Shown piece by piece: positions 17,661-25,927 of a stretch of 27,423 bases of DNA. The notes under the pieces were generated by a model. The model worked only from the letters and a program-made list of their open reading frames with translations, did not search any database and was not told the origin of the DNA. The translations under genes were made by a program, and so were the position numbers. Numbering within the stretch: the stretch's first letter is position 1; the number at the start of each line of letters is the position of its first letter. The stretch is from Prorocentrum cordatum (Eukaryota > Sar > Dinophyceae > Prorocentrales > Prorocentraceae): positions 335,343-362,765 of the forward strand of contig CAUYUJ010012692.1 of NCBI GenBank assembly GCA_963575745.1. Reading direction: 5' to 3'.

Positions 17661-17837
17661 GTTTCTCGGAGCGGGTGCGCCTGTCGCGAGTGCTGAGAGT
17701 GGCAAGTGTCCACCACTCTCGGCCTCACAAAATCTCCCCCCGAAGGTGCACCCGCCCGCGCAAGTTTTGTGGGCTGGCCCCTCTCTCCTCGGACGTGTCC
17801 TCCTGGGAGTCGTCTCATCTCATCTCATATCATCATT

Positions 17838-17850
17838 TGTTTCCCCCTCC
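17838..17850. repeat. Target-site duplication of element 2, right copy
   Basis: TGTTTCCCCCTCC, identical to 11761-11773. It directly follows the element's CTCATCTCATCTCATATCAT-CATT end and leads into the TCC tract. Confidence 0.85.
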
Positions 17851-18012
17851 TCTTCCTCTTACTCCTGCTCTTGCTCCTGTTCCTCCTCCTCCTCCTCCTC
17901 CTCCTCCTCCTCCTTTTCCCCCTCCTCCTTTTCCTCCTGTTCCTGCTGTTCCTTCTCCTCCTCGTCCTCCTCCTCCTCCTCCTCCTCCTCCTCCTCCTCC
18001 TCCTCCTCCTCA
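17841..18012. repeat. (TCC)n microsatellite on the 3' side of element 2
   Basis: TTCC, TCC and TGTTCC units becoming pure TCC from about 17961. With the short CCTCCTCCTCCTC before 11761 it shows that element 2 landed in a TCC-rich tract. Confidence 0.95.
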
Positions 18013-19040
18013 GTATCATCATCCTCTTCAGCTCGCGCCGCAGGACACCGGAAGCGGCGGCCAGCCTCGAGGCAGCCGCCGCCAAGGCCGAGCCCGGGTC
18101 TTTGGGCCAGCGCCTGCAGCTGCGTTTCGTTGTGTTCTTCGGCTTGATCGCGAGACCCAGGGCAGGCACAGACCCAGGGATCCAACGTATTGGAAGAAAC
18201 AAAATGGAGGGTTTTCGCAAATTTCGGCCCCCAGGGGCCCTCGCTGGGCCTCGGGACCATCAAGAAACGATTGAAATTGAAACACCAGTCTTGGGGAATG
18301 GGTCGAGACTTCCGGGGACCGCACATTGAAAAAATCACGACATCGGATCTCTGGGGACGCGGACGGGGCACAGGCGACAGCATCCGGCTGCAGCCTCGAG
18401 GGTGCAGAGATCGGCTTTGGCAGGCCGAGCGGTGCTCGAGAACGAGCTCCCCCGCACTGCTCCGCGGCAGGCGCCCCCTTTGCGGGGGTGTCGCCGGCCA
18501 GCAGTGCCCCCCGCCCTGCCGCGCCGCGTCGGGCCCCCCTATTGGGGGCCCTCTGGGCCTCGCGAGGGGCCCTCGGGCCTCCCCGGGGCGCCTCGGGGCC
18601 CCTAGGGACGGCACCCTGGGCCAGGAGCTCCCCTGTGGAGCACGCCCTGGATGGGGCCCCCGGAGGCGCCCTTGGGCCAGGGACGCTCCCCGGGGACACC
18701 CGGGGCCCTCCTGGGGCCGCCTCGGGGCCCCTGGGGCCGGGGCCCGCTGGGCCTCCTCGGGGCTCCCCGGGGGCGCCCATGAGCCGGAAGCACGCCTCTG
18801 GCAGCGCCCGCTCGTCGCGCGCAGCGGGCAGCGGGCGGGCGGGCAGGCCGCAGCAGAGGGGGCGCTCCGACGACGCTCGCTGGCGTTTGGCTCGTCGGCG
18901 GCTCCGCGGAGAGGCGGGGCCTGGCTCGAGGGGCGGAGGGCCTCGAGCGGGCGGGGCTGCGGCTCGGGGCCCGCCTCCCGCACCCTTGGGGCCCCCCACC
19001 CCTCAGGGGGGCTCCACCTCCGCGCCCCCGATCGATGACC
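18013..19040. other. GC-rich stretch with GGGGCCCC-type low-complexity core
   Basis: No gene recognised. Long open frames exist on both strands (for example 282 aa at 18190-19038 plus and 323 aa at 18028-18999 minus), but they are dominated by Gly/Pro/Arg/Ala and owe their length to scarce stop codons in high GC. About 18535-18780 is dense in GGGGCCC/GGGCCC palindromes and CGGGGC runs, prone to G-quadruplex and hairpin formation. The first part, 18180-18330, is less biased (GAAGAAACAAAATGGAGGG) but shows no motif. Confidence 0.5.
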
Positions 19041-19159
19041 AATTGGTAGAGAGGGAGGAAAAACAAACAAGCAAAACAACAACACATCACAAAACGAACA
19101 ATGAATAACGAGAATCAAAGAAATACTTGTTTTCCAAATATGTAAATATTGATCCACGT

Positions 19160-19380
19160 ATATATATATATATATATATATACATACATACATACATACA
19201 TACATACATACATACATACATACATACATACGTACATATACATACATATACATACATATACATACACATACATACATATACATACATACATACATACATA
19301 CATACATACATACATACATACATTCATACATACATACATACATACATACATACATACATACATACATACATACATACATA
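19160..19380. repeat. (TA)n followed by (CATA)n tetranucleotide array
   Basis: About 22 bp of TA dinucleotides, then about 200 bp of CATA units with a few CATATA interruptions. It is preceded by an AT-richer 120 bp (19040-19157). Frames reading Tyr/Ile/His/Thr or Met/Tyr/Val/Cys are artefacts. Confidence 0.97.
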
Positions 19381-19395
19381 GTGTTTAACCTGAAG

Positions 19396-19534
19396 TTCTG
19401 GCGCTCCGCGCGGAGTTCCCAGATCCGCGCCTGGGCCCCCCCAGCGGCGCCTCCGGCGGCGCCCTGGCGCGCGGAGCGCGCCAGGGAGGGAGGCCCCAGG
19501 CGCGGATCCAAGAAATCCGTGCGGGGCGCCAGAA
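19396..19534. repeat. Foldback: 40-bp inverted repeat with inner perfect hairpin
   Basis: The left arm 19396-19435 (from TTCTGGCGCTCCGCGCGGA to GATCCGCGCCTGGG) pairs with the right arm 19495-19534 at 34 of 40 positions. Inside is a perfect 11-bp stem, CCCTGGCGCGC (19462-19472) and GCGCGCCAGGG (19476-19486), around a GGA loop. It could be a small foldback or MITE-like element, or a structured RNA. Nothing in it is coding. Confidence 0.85.
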
Positions 19535-19634
19535 GATGAGGTTTCTGGCGTTGTTCCTTCTTACAGAGGTGAGTCGGGCATGTCCCTCCATAGCTCTATA
19601 GGGGGAGCAGTCAACAAAAAGTATTCCAATAATG

Positions 19635-19654
19635 GAGTACGGGGACGATGTTCC
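19635..19654. repeat. 20-bp direct repeat, left copy
   Basis: GAGTACGGGGACGATGTTCC, identical to 21102-21121. It lies just before the GCTAA array. Confidence 0.85.
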
Positions 19655-19671
19655 CACGATTTGTTGGCTAC

Positions 19672-19810
19672 GCTAAGCTAAGTTAAAGCTAAGCTAAAGC
19701 TAAGCTGAAGCTAAGCTTAAGCTAAGCTATAGCTAAGCTAAAACTAAACTAAAGCTAAGCTAGAGCTAAGCTAAGCTAAGCTCAGATGAGATAAGCAACG
19801 CTAAGCTAAG
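19672..19810. repeat. GCTAA/GCTAAA satellite array (inverted relative to 10724-11139)
   Basis: Units GCTAA and GCTAAA, the reverse complement of the TTAGC/TTTAGC array at 10724-11139. It borders the right copy of repeat C in mirror order to the left side. Confidence 0.95.
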
Positions 19811-19953
19811 GGGGCGTAACTGGGGGAACCGCGGGGCGGATCCTGGGGGAACCGCGGGGCGGATGCTGGGGGAACCGCCCGGGGTGTATTCCATTGCCCG
19901 CCCCTTTAAGCTACTGAGTAAGAACCCTTCTAGGCAGAGCCTAGGTAGGGAAA
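19811..19953 (-). repeat. Repeat C, right copy (inverted), with three 23-24 bp units
   Basis: Three units beginning CTGGGGGAACCGC at about 19820, 19843 and 19866, the last running into 88 bp that match the reverse complement of 10601-10690 (ending CTAGGTAGGGAAA). Homology to the left copy stops abruptly after TAGGGAAA. Confidence 0.88.
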
Positions 19954-20044
19954 TCCACTCTGCTGAACTTGAAGTCGTCATCTCCACTGCTCGCGCAAAC
20001 ATCCCACCCACCCACCCGCAACTTGGTTTGCAAAACCTCTTAAG

Positions 20045-20580
20045 ACCGACTACGACGACACCGACGACAACGACTAGGACGACACCGACGACGTCTCCGA
20101 CGACTTCGACGACGACAACGACGCCGACGCCGACGACGACGAAGACGACGACGACGACGCCAACGAAGGCGACGACGAGGGAGGAGGAAGGACGACGACG
20201 GCGACAACGACGACAACGACGACAACGACGAGGGAGGAGGGAGGACGGCGACGACGCGAACGACGACGAAGGAGGAAGGACGGCGACGCCGACGACGACA
20301 ACGACGAGGGAGGAGGGAGACGACGACGACAACGACGACGACGACGACGACGGCGACGAAATAGGAGGGACGACGACGAGACGCCGACGACGGACGACGA
20401 CGACGACGTGGGAGGAGGAGGAAGGACGACCACGGCGACAACGACGACGGAAACGACCACGACGCCAAGAGGACGACGACGACGACGAACACGAGAAAAG
20501 ACAGAGGACGACGTAGGCGACGACGACGACGACGCGGGAGGAGGGAGGACGGCGACGACGACGACGACGACGACGTCAGA
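20045..20580. repeat. (ACG/CGA)n array with GGAGGAGGGA inserts
   Basis: About 535 bp of ACG/GAC/CGA triplets, broken at about 20170, 20230, 20270, 20307, 20410 and 20538 by GAGGGAGGAGG(G/A)A(G)GACG blocks that suggest an irregular higher-order unit. Frames give Thr, Asp/Arg or Val runs. It is unlike the TCC tracts in being CpG-rich. Confidence 0.93.
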
Positions 20581-20599
20581 GCGCGCTCGCACGCTTTTG

Positions 20600-21121
20600 T
20601 TGAAAATCCGTCCCGCGACGACGCGCGCGTCTGCACTTCGTTTCATTTGTTGCAGAGGATTCTCGCGACGGCACACGCGCAAGGGCGTTCGACAGATTTC
20701 GACATGCGCGCGCGCGAAGCCCGTTTGGTAGCACGTTTTGAAAATATTGAGAAACCTATGGTTTTCTTAAGATTTCGCAAGAGCTCGCGCGGAAACTTTT
20801 TCAGCAAATCAGTGTTGCGAAACCAGGTGTTTTTATATGTTGTTTGGAAACTCGATTGCGAAATCCTTCCGGCACCTAAGGTTTTTGAAGGATTTCGGCA
20901 TGCTCGCGCGACGACGCGCCCGTGCGCACTTCGTCTCATTTGTTGCAAGGGATTCGATATCATATTTAGGATGGACGATATCATGGCCTGCCTGGGATGG
21001 TACGATATCATATTTAGGATGGACGAGTGTGCAGAAAATATATGAAATCAGATTGTCACAGGGGGAAGCGAAAAGTCCGAGGGGGGGAGGGTAGAGTCTT
21101 AGAGTACGGGGACGATGTTCC
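20600..21121. repeat. AT-richer spacer with internal direct duplications
   Basis: No gene recognised. About 49 bp are repeated: 20613-20661 (GCACTTCGTTTCATTTGTTG inside) and about 20907-20955 (GCACTTCGTCTCATTTGTTG inside), near 85-90 percent identical. A perfect 24-bp repeat containing ATATCATATTTAGGATGG lies at 20955-20978 and 21003-21026. Motifs such as AAAATATTGAGAAACC make it less GC-rich than its neighbours. It ends with the second copy of the 20-bp repeat (21102-21121). Confidence 0.7.
21102..21121. repeat. 20-bp direct repeat, right copy
   Basis: GAGTACGGGGACGATGTTCC, identical to 19635-19654, 1467 bp away in the same orientation. Confidence 0.85.
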
Positions 21122-21170
21122 GATTATCTTTCGGCTATTTTTGAGTATGTGTTGACTCGTTTCGATGTGT

Positions 21171-21194
21171 CCTCCCACAGCCGCCTGTGGGAGG
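21171..21194. other. Perfect 10-bp hairpin with CCGC loop
   Basis: CCTCCCACAG (21171-21180), loop CCGC, CTGTGGGAGG (21185-21194). No T-run follows in either direction and dinoflagellates are not expected to use bacterial-type terminators, so no function is assigned. Confidence 0.7.
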
Positions 21195-21339
21195 CCACGC
21201 CCGACGGCCGCCCCTGGAGGCGGCCGCCTCCGCCGCGCGCCCCCGCGAGCGCGGCAGGAGGCGGAGCGTTCCCGCAGGCAACAGCTGGAGCGCCGGCAGC
21301 AGGACCCCCCTCCGCGGCCCGCCCCTCCCCCTCCCCCTC

Positions 21340-21462
21340 CCCTCCCTCCTCCTCCTCCTCCTCCTCCCCTCCTCCTCCTCCTCCTCCTGCTCCTCCTCCT
21401 CCTCCTCCTCCTCCTCCTCCTCCTCCTCCTCCTCCTCCTCCTCCTCCTCCTCCTCCTCCTGC
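21340..21462. repeat. (TCC)n microsatellite at the 3' end of element 3
   Basis: Almost pure TCC on the plus strand, so GGA on the sense strand of element 3. It adjoins the element's 57-nt 3' UTR. The same motif in the same orientation resumes at 27171 on the other side of the element. Confidence 0.97.
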
Positions 21463-21519
21463 GCAAGACATTGCGCGCCGAAGATCCTCCGACGAGCAAC
21501 CGAAGGCTAAGCCGACGAG

Positions 21520-22197
21520 CTAGGGCACGGGCTCAGTGGCCAGCACCTTGAGAACACGAGAGACGCCTGCTGCAGTGTGCCTGTACTCTCCTCGCCTGAG
21601 CCTGTCCCAAATCTTCTTGGCCCAGGCAGGAAGACATCCTGAGCAGCTGGAAGACAGACAGGAGAGGCGAGATGAAGAGATGACACCACAGCGAGAGCAA
21701 CCAACCAGAACTGCCTTGTCCTGGAGAGAAAACTTGACCAGAGCGCGAGGCCTCTCACAGTTGTGACTGAGGGCCTGGGTCGCTCTGACTGCGCGGGAAA
21801 CAACGTCCTGGGGCAAGGCCTCCTGCACTAACAGGAGCTTGGGGGTGGGGGGTTTGCCACGCTGGAGCGAGGGAAGGTGGGAGGAATCGGGAAGGCCCTC
21901 ACCCACCTTGCCAACCCACTTCACCCAGGACTTTAAAACCTTGCTTCTAGCGGCGGCGGCTGCGGCTTGCAGCGGCGGCACGCGGAGGGCCTGGACCGCC
22001 CACTTGGCGTGGCAGTCGGCCAAGTCGTTGCCGATCTTGTCACGAGCAGTGACGCGTCCCGATTGAACGTCCGTGCGCGAGGTGTGGGCAGACACCTTCA
22101 CGAAGCGAACCGCCTCACAACACTCAGAACCGTCGAAACCCCAATCCTCGAGCCTGGCCCACACCTCGCGCCAAAGGAAGCAGTGTATGTCGAGCAC
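21520..22197 (-). pseudogene. Element 3 ORF2, end of RNase H and C-terminal Cys domain
   Basis: Carries the second half of RNase H: EAVRFVKVSAHTSRTD with the conserved His, then KIGNDLADCHAKWAV with the last catalytic Asp. After it, GCSRCGVISSSRLSC and SSCSGC form Cys pairs comparable with those after RNase H in elements 1 and 2, and the frame ends at a TAG (21520-21522) after VSRVLKVLATEPVP. It is joined to the upstream RNase H frame by a frameshift near 22200. Confidence 0.82.
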
Positions 22198-22970
22198 ATT
22201 TTAGTGGTGTGCACACGGCCTCTGGACAACACACCGTCGAAGACATATTTAGAGTCGGTGTGCAGAACGAGGGGCGGGCACGCATGCGTGAGACACTGTA
22301 ACAGGGCCGCCAACTCTGCCTCATTGATGGTGGGCGAATCGGAGAAAAGCGGACCACAGATCAGAGCTGATGCCTCACGGAGGGCTGGGGCGCCACTGGA
22401 CAAGGCAACCACAGCCCAGCCTCCAGAGGCCCAGGGTCCCATGTCCCCTTCAAAAATCGAGCCATCCAGGAAGACATCTCCCGTGAGCCGATCAGGGGAC
22501 CCGTGGACCCAGAGCAGAGGAGGGAGGTCAGGAAGCGAGGGTCGCTTCAAAAGCGGCATCGGTGCTAAGCATCTCTCAGCGAGCAGCTGCAGGAGACCTC
22601 CGCAATTTGCAGCTTCACCGAGAGACTGACACAAGACGTGCGGCACATCAATATGCAGGGCGTGCTGCGCGCAGCTGCAGTGTCTGTGCGTGAGCGTGCC
22701 AAGCTTGACGGAGCCAGCGGCAAGGCAGGTAATGCAGTTGGGGCCCACGGGGTAGCCAGCTTTCCACTGCCTCGCCATTGGCCACTGCGCTCCAATCGCG
22801 ACCGATCGCACGTACGCACGGTGCTGTGGCAGAGCCTTGGAGCGCAAGAAGGCGGAGATGGGAGCTGAGAGCACACCGTTACAAAATTCAGGCGCTTCAA
22901 GATGTTCGGCTATCTTCGCGCACTGCCAAAGGTACACTGCTCTCATGACATGCTGCTTAACTGCATACGA
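22098..22970 (-). pseudogene. Element 3 ORF2, Cys/His finger and first part of RNase H
   Basis: In the same frame as the RT segment upstream, but after an in-frame TGA (22971-22973). It has a finger, CITC then HRHC, followed by RNase H motifs GDVFLDGSIFEGD (first Asp), TINEAELAALLQCL (Glu) and LVLHTDSKYVFDGV (third Asp). Together with the next segment, the full acidic set plus His is present. Element 2 lacks the third Asp. Codons below about 22200 are out of phase. Confidence 0.82.
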
Positions 22971-24420
22971 TCAGGCCTCATAAATCTTCAGAACTCGACC
23001 TTCAGGACAACTCCAGAGATCCAAGGAACGAGCACGAACTCCAACCCGATGCAGAGAAGCCCAGAGAGTAGTGAAAGGTCCCGCAGTAGAGCCCCAGGGG
23101 TACTCCAAGAGGCTGAGGTGAGCATCAACTTGCCTGAGACTCGCATCTAGGACATGTCGGGGCATCCAAGATTCATGTAGAGATAGCAGGAAGAACTTGA
23201 CGGGTAGCCAGGTGGCCCTGATGATGGGATCGGGGTCCTTGGTGGGCGCCAGCATGAGGAAGAGAGTGAGGCCCTTACCTGCTTGCTTATGATCCTGTAG
23301 CTTGCCGGCTGAACGGCGGAGCGCGTTGAGCTCCTTGTTGTTAACTCCAGTGACGGCCGTGCCGAAGGAGGTGGCGCCCTCGAGCGCCGCTCGACTCATC
23401 TGCCCTAGTAGCTTACGTCGGGGTCGGCCTGGCTTCAAAGCAGACATGCGAGCTCGACGTTTCTTGATGACCCTGAATCGAACAGCCGTGGCGCACCTGA
23501 GTCGCACTTTGCCAGACGCGTAGTCAACCCCCAGGTTGCGCTCAGCGACAGCGGCCTGCATCCCAAGATGCCGAAGGCTGCGAGCGAGACGAAGCCGAAG
23601 TTTCTGCGAATTGCTTAACACCCTGCCTTTATCAACTGCGAGCTGCATGTCAACTCTGTGCAATTCAGAAACCAATGTGGTGGCTGACTGCTGGAGCTCT
23701 TCTCCCACACGCTCCTTTCCACCGAAGCGCTGGAGGGAGAAGTCATCCACGTTGACGGCTACGACAACGGAGCGATGCGCCGCTTGGACTATCAAGGGGG
23801 CCGAGCAATAGCAGTTGCAGCATCAGCGTGGCAAACGCACATCCTGGCACCACCGTTTGCTGTTCATTAATGAAGTCACTGCAGACCCCTTGAAGATCCA
23901 GCACGCGCGGCGCACGGTAAACATCTATCAAGAGGCGAAGCTGCCAGAGCGGGAAGTGTGTGGTTATAGCAGCTTGCAGTAAATGATGATGTTGCACATA
24001 CTCAAAGGCTTTCTTCAGATCCAGGAGTATAGTCCCTGAACAGTGCCCCCGTACCGTACAGTACTCGGACCAGGCACTAGATATCCAAACACACTTCTCC
24101 GCAGAGCGCCCCTTGGTAGACCACCAAAAATGTCGGAAGTTGCTTTTCTGCCGCGCACTGATCAGAGGCCGACGAAGACGACATTGCAGACGGCAAAGCA
24201 CGCGCAGCAATCCCAGAGGTCGCACACCTCCGAGGCGTTTCATGATGAAAACGATTCTGCTGCACATACGCGGTCAAGCCAAGTGGCGCTCTATGTGCGC
24301 AATGATGCCACAGAGCAACTCGAGCGCCACATCTGGGAGCAGGAGGAGGTTCCTAGGGCTGACATGATCGAATCCTGAACCAGTTTTGGTTGGGAAGGTG
24401 CGGATAACAGCTTTGATCTG
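22971..24420 (-). pseudogene. Element 3 ORF2, reverse transcriptase (frameshifted)
   Basis: Reads in three frames. The first block is KTGSGFDHVSPRNLLLLPD (frame ending at 24274). The second block RLGGVRPLGLLRVL, motif A with catalytic Asp in TILLDLKKAFEYVQ (Asp codon at 24019-24021), and motif B VPGCAFATLMLQLLLLGPLD lie in the frame 24267-23743. Motif C, VVVAVNVDDFSLQRF, with both Asp (23742-23753), is in the frame 23795-22971. Further conserved RT thumb-like sequence includes RNLGVDYASGKVRLR. The catalytic Asp residues are all present, so only frameshifts and the TGA at 22971 inactivate it. Confidence 0.87.
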
Positions 24421-25200
24421 GTCAGGCGTAGGGGGATCGGGTCGATGCCCCAGGAACTCGGGCCAAACCAGGGGTTGCTTTTGAGTGTGCACATTCCACC
24501 ATCCTTCCAATTCTTTTTGTAATATACAAACATCCTCCTGCATGTTGGCTGGCCTGAGCGCGCTGTGGTCCACGCAGTTCGGCTGCCAGCCGATCGGCAA
24601 GGCAGGGATGGAGAAGAGCGCGGAGGCACCATTGATAGAGTGGGTATCTACCCATTCACGCCACTGCTGCTCCTTTCGCCTAGCGGACTGTTGATGTTGA
24701 TTGTGTGCTGCTTGGTCTGCCCAGGAACGTAACATAACCACCAGGTCTCCAGGAACCTGCGTAATGTTGCCCAGGATGTAGGCCCAGGAAAAGTAGAGGC
24801 CCTCTCGGGGCAAGACATGGGACCTGGAGAGCTTGCGGAGCCTGTTGATGCTAGACGTCCAAGCCTGCTGCTTCTCCGAGATTTTATGCTGAGTGTGGGC
24901 GAGATCCGAAAGAGCGAGCGAAACCTGCTTCCACCAAACAGCGAGCACAGAAAGCTTGGGAAAACGAACGGGCCCAGGTCGACGAACATATCGGAAGCGA
25001 GGCTTGAGCGGCTTTTCCCGCCCACAATACTTGTCAGCCTCCTCAGGGGGAAGCTGGGGCACACGTACCCACTCAATCTCAGCAGCGGCAATAAAGGCAT
25101 CCCACTTGGCATCTATGGTGTCAGTGTTTGAACCGCTGCGGTGTCCTCCCAGAGCTCAGATTGGGGCTCCGAGACACAGCCGACTGGCCGTATGACAGGA
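24421..25200 (-). pseudogene. Element 3 ORF2, linker between endonuclease and RT
   Basis: Charged, Trp-rich linker (EADKYCGREKPLKPRFRYVR, KEQQWREWVDTHSINGASA, LPIGWQPNCVDHSALRP) leading into the first RT block. The endonuclease frame ends at a TAG at 25113-25115, and the linker frame takes over there (TDTIDAKWDAFIAAAEIEW), indicating a single small indel. No catalytic motif is expected. Confidence 0.75.
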
Positions 25201-25900
25201 AACTTGCGAGGCACCTGGATCATACGAACTTGCACATCACTTGACACGGCATCCATGCGCAATAGCACAGGTGAGTGAGGTGAGGTAGGAATGTCATCGA
25301 GGACCTTGATGCTATGGGTGCCCAGGAGGTTAGAGGAGACAACGAAGAAATCTATGGTGCGTCCTGCGGGCGTGCACGTTCCCGCTGTAGGCGCAACAAC
25401 CTCTGCGTCGAGCTCTCGCGTCCAGCCCGAAGCCTCCAGCTGCGTCGGCTCGATCTGCCAATCACCAGCAAGCACAAAGGGGAGATGAGCCGCTTTGAGT
25501 GCAGAGCCCAGCTTGGTGAGAATACCCCAGTTAAAATCTGCGAGATTGCCGGCGTCCTTCAGGCAGATATTTCCCAAGAGAAAGCCCCCTTTAACCATGC
25601 CTCCTACATGAAGAAGCGAACAGCGCCCAGGGAAAATTTCAAACAAAGAGGCTTCCAGGAGAGCCAGACCGATACGTTTGGGAACCATTGAGACCAGTCC
25701 ACCAGAGGTGCCCCCATCGCGCGTGGGAACCGCAGGCAAAAACTTAGCAGACCAACCATCACGACGTAATGAGGCCTCAGCGTAATCTAGGTCCAAAACT
25801 TTGGGTCTCTTGAACGCACAACGCGTCAAAACCAGAGAAACCACTCAAAACTTTCTCGAGGCTGGAATACTCGGTGACGTTGGAGATCCCCAGGAGCCAA
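25201..25900 (-). pseudogene. Element 3 ORF2, APE-like (EEP) endonuclease
   Basis: Starts in one frame with GFDALCVQETQSFGP, including the metal-binding Glu, and shifts near 25795 to LDYAEASLRRDGWSAKFLPA. It continues with GTSGGLVSMVPKRIG, LPFVLAGDWQIEPTQLEASG (catalytic Asp; Gln replaces the more usual Asn), GRTIDFFVVSSNLL and TSPHSPVLLRM (catalytic His). Motif order matches elements 1 and 2. Apart from the frameshift the domain looks intact. Confidence 0.85.
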
Positions 25901-25927
25901 TCTCGAGTCTTTCGGTGCGAGGTGGGG

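Larger units (their letters stand above)
11774..17837 (+). mobile_element. LINE element 2, full length with 13-bp target-site duplication
   Basis: A complete insertion of about 6.06 kb. The 5' end is a relict DinoSL at 11774 and the 3' end is a short tail of CTCAT-like repeats (about 17811-17837). Both sides carry the perfect 13-bp repeat TGTTTCCCCCTCC. Inside are ORF1 (11926-12955), EEP endonuclease (about 13030-13740), RT (about 14400-15900), a Cys/His finger, RNase H (about 16482-16960) and a CxxC domain ending at 17660. It is decayed: four frameshifts in ORF1, a C21 run in the endonuclease, in-frame stops at 14251, 14394 and 14731, a frameshift before RNase H, and lost catalytic residues in the endonuclease and RNase H. 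It carries full-length landmarks, so it was not 5' truncated on insertion. Confidence 0.92.

Noticed and set aside
18028-19038. Large Gly/Pro/Arg-rich proteins on both strands
   Set aside because: High GC removes stop codons in several frames at once; no domain is visible and the segment is low complexity.
19087-19388. Met-Tyr-Val-Cys and Tyr-Ile-His-Thr repeat proteins
   Set aside because: Translation of the CATA tetranucleotide array.
20045-20580. CRISPR array or leader-repeat structure
   Set aside because: The periodicity is triplet-based without unique spacers, and the organism is eukaryotic.
21171-21194. Transcription terminator
   Set aside because: The hairpin has no T-run on either side, and intrinsic terminators of this type are not expected in a dinoflagellate nucleus.
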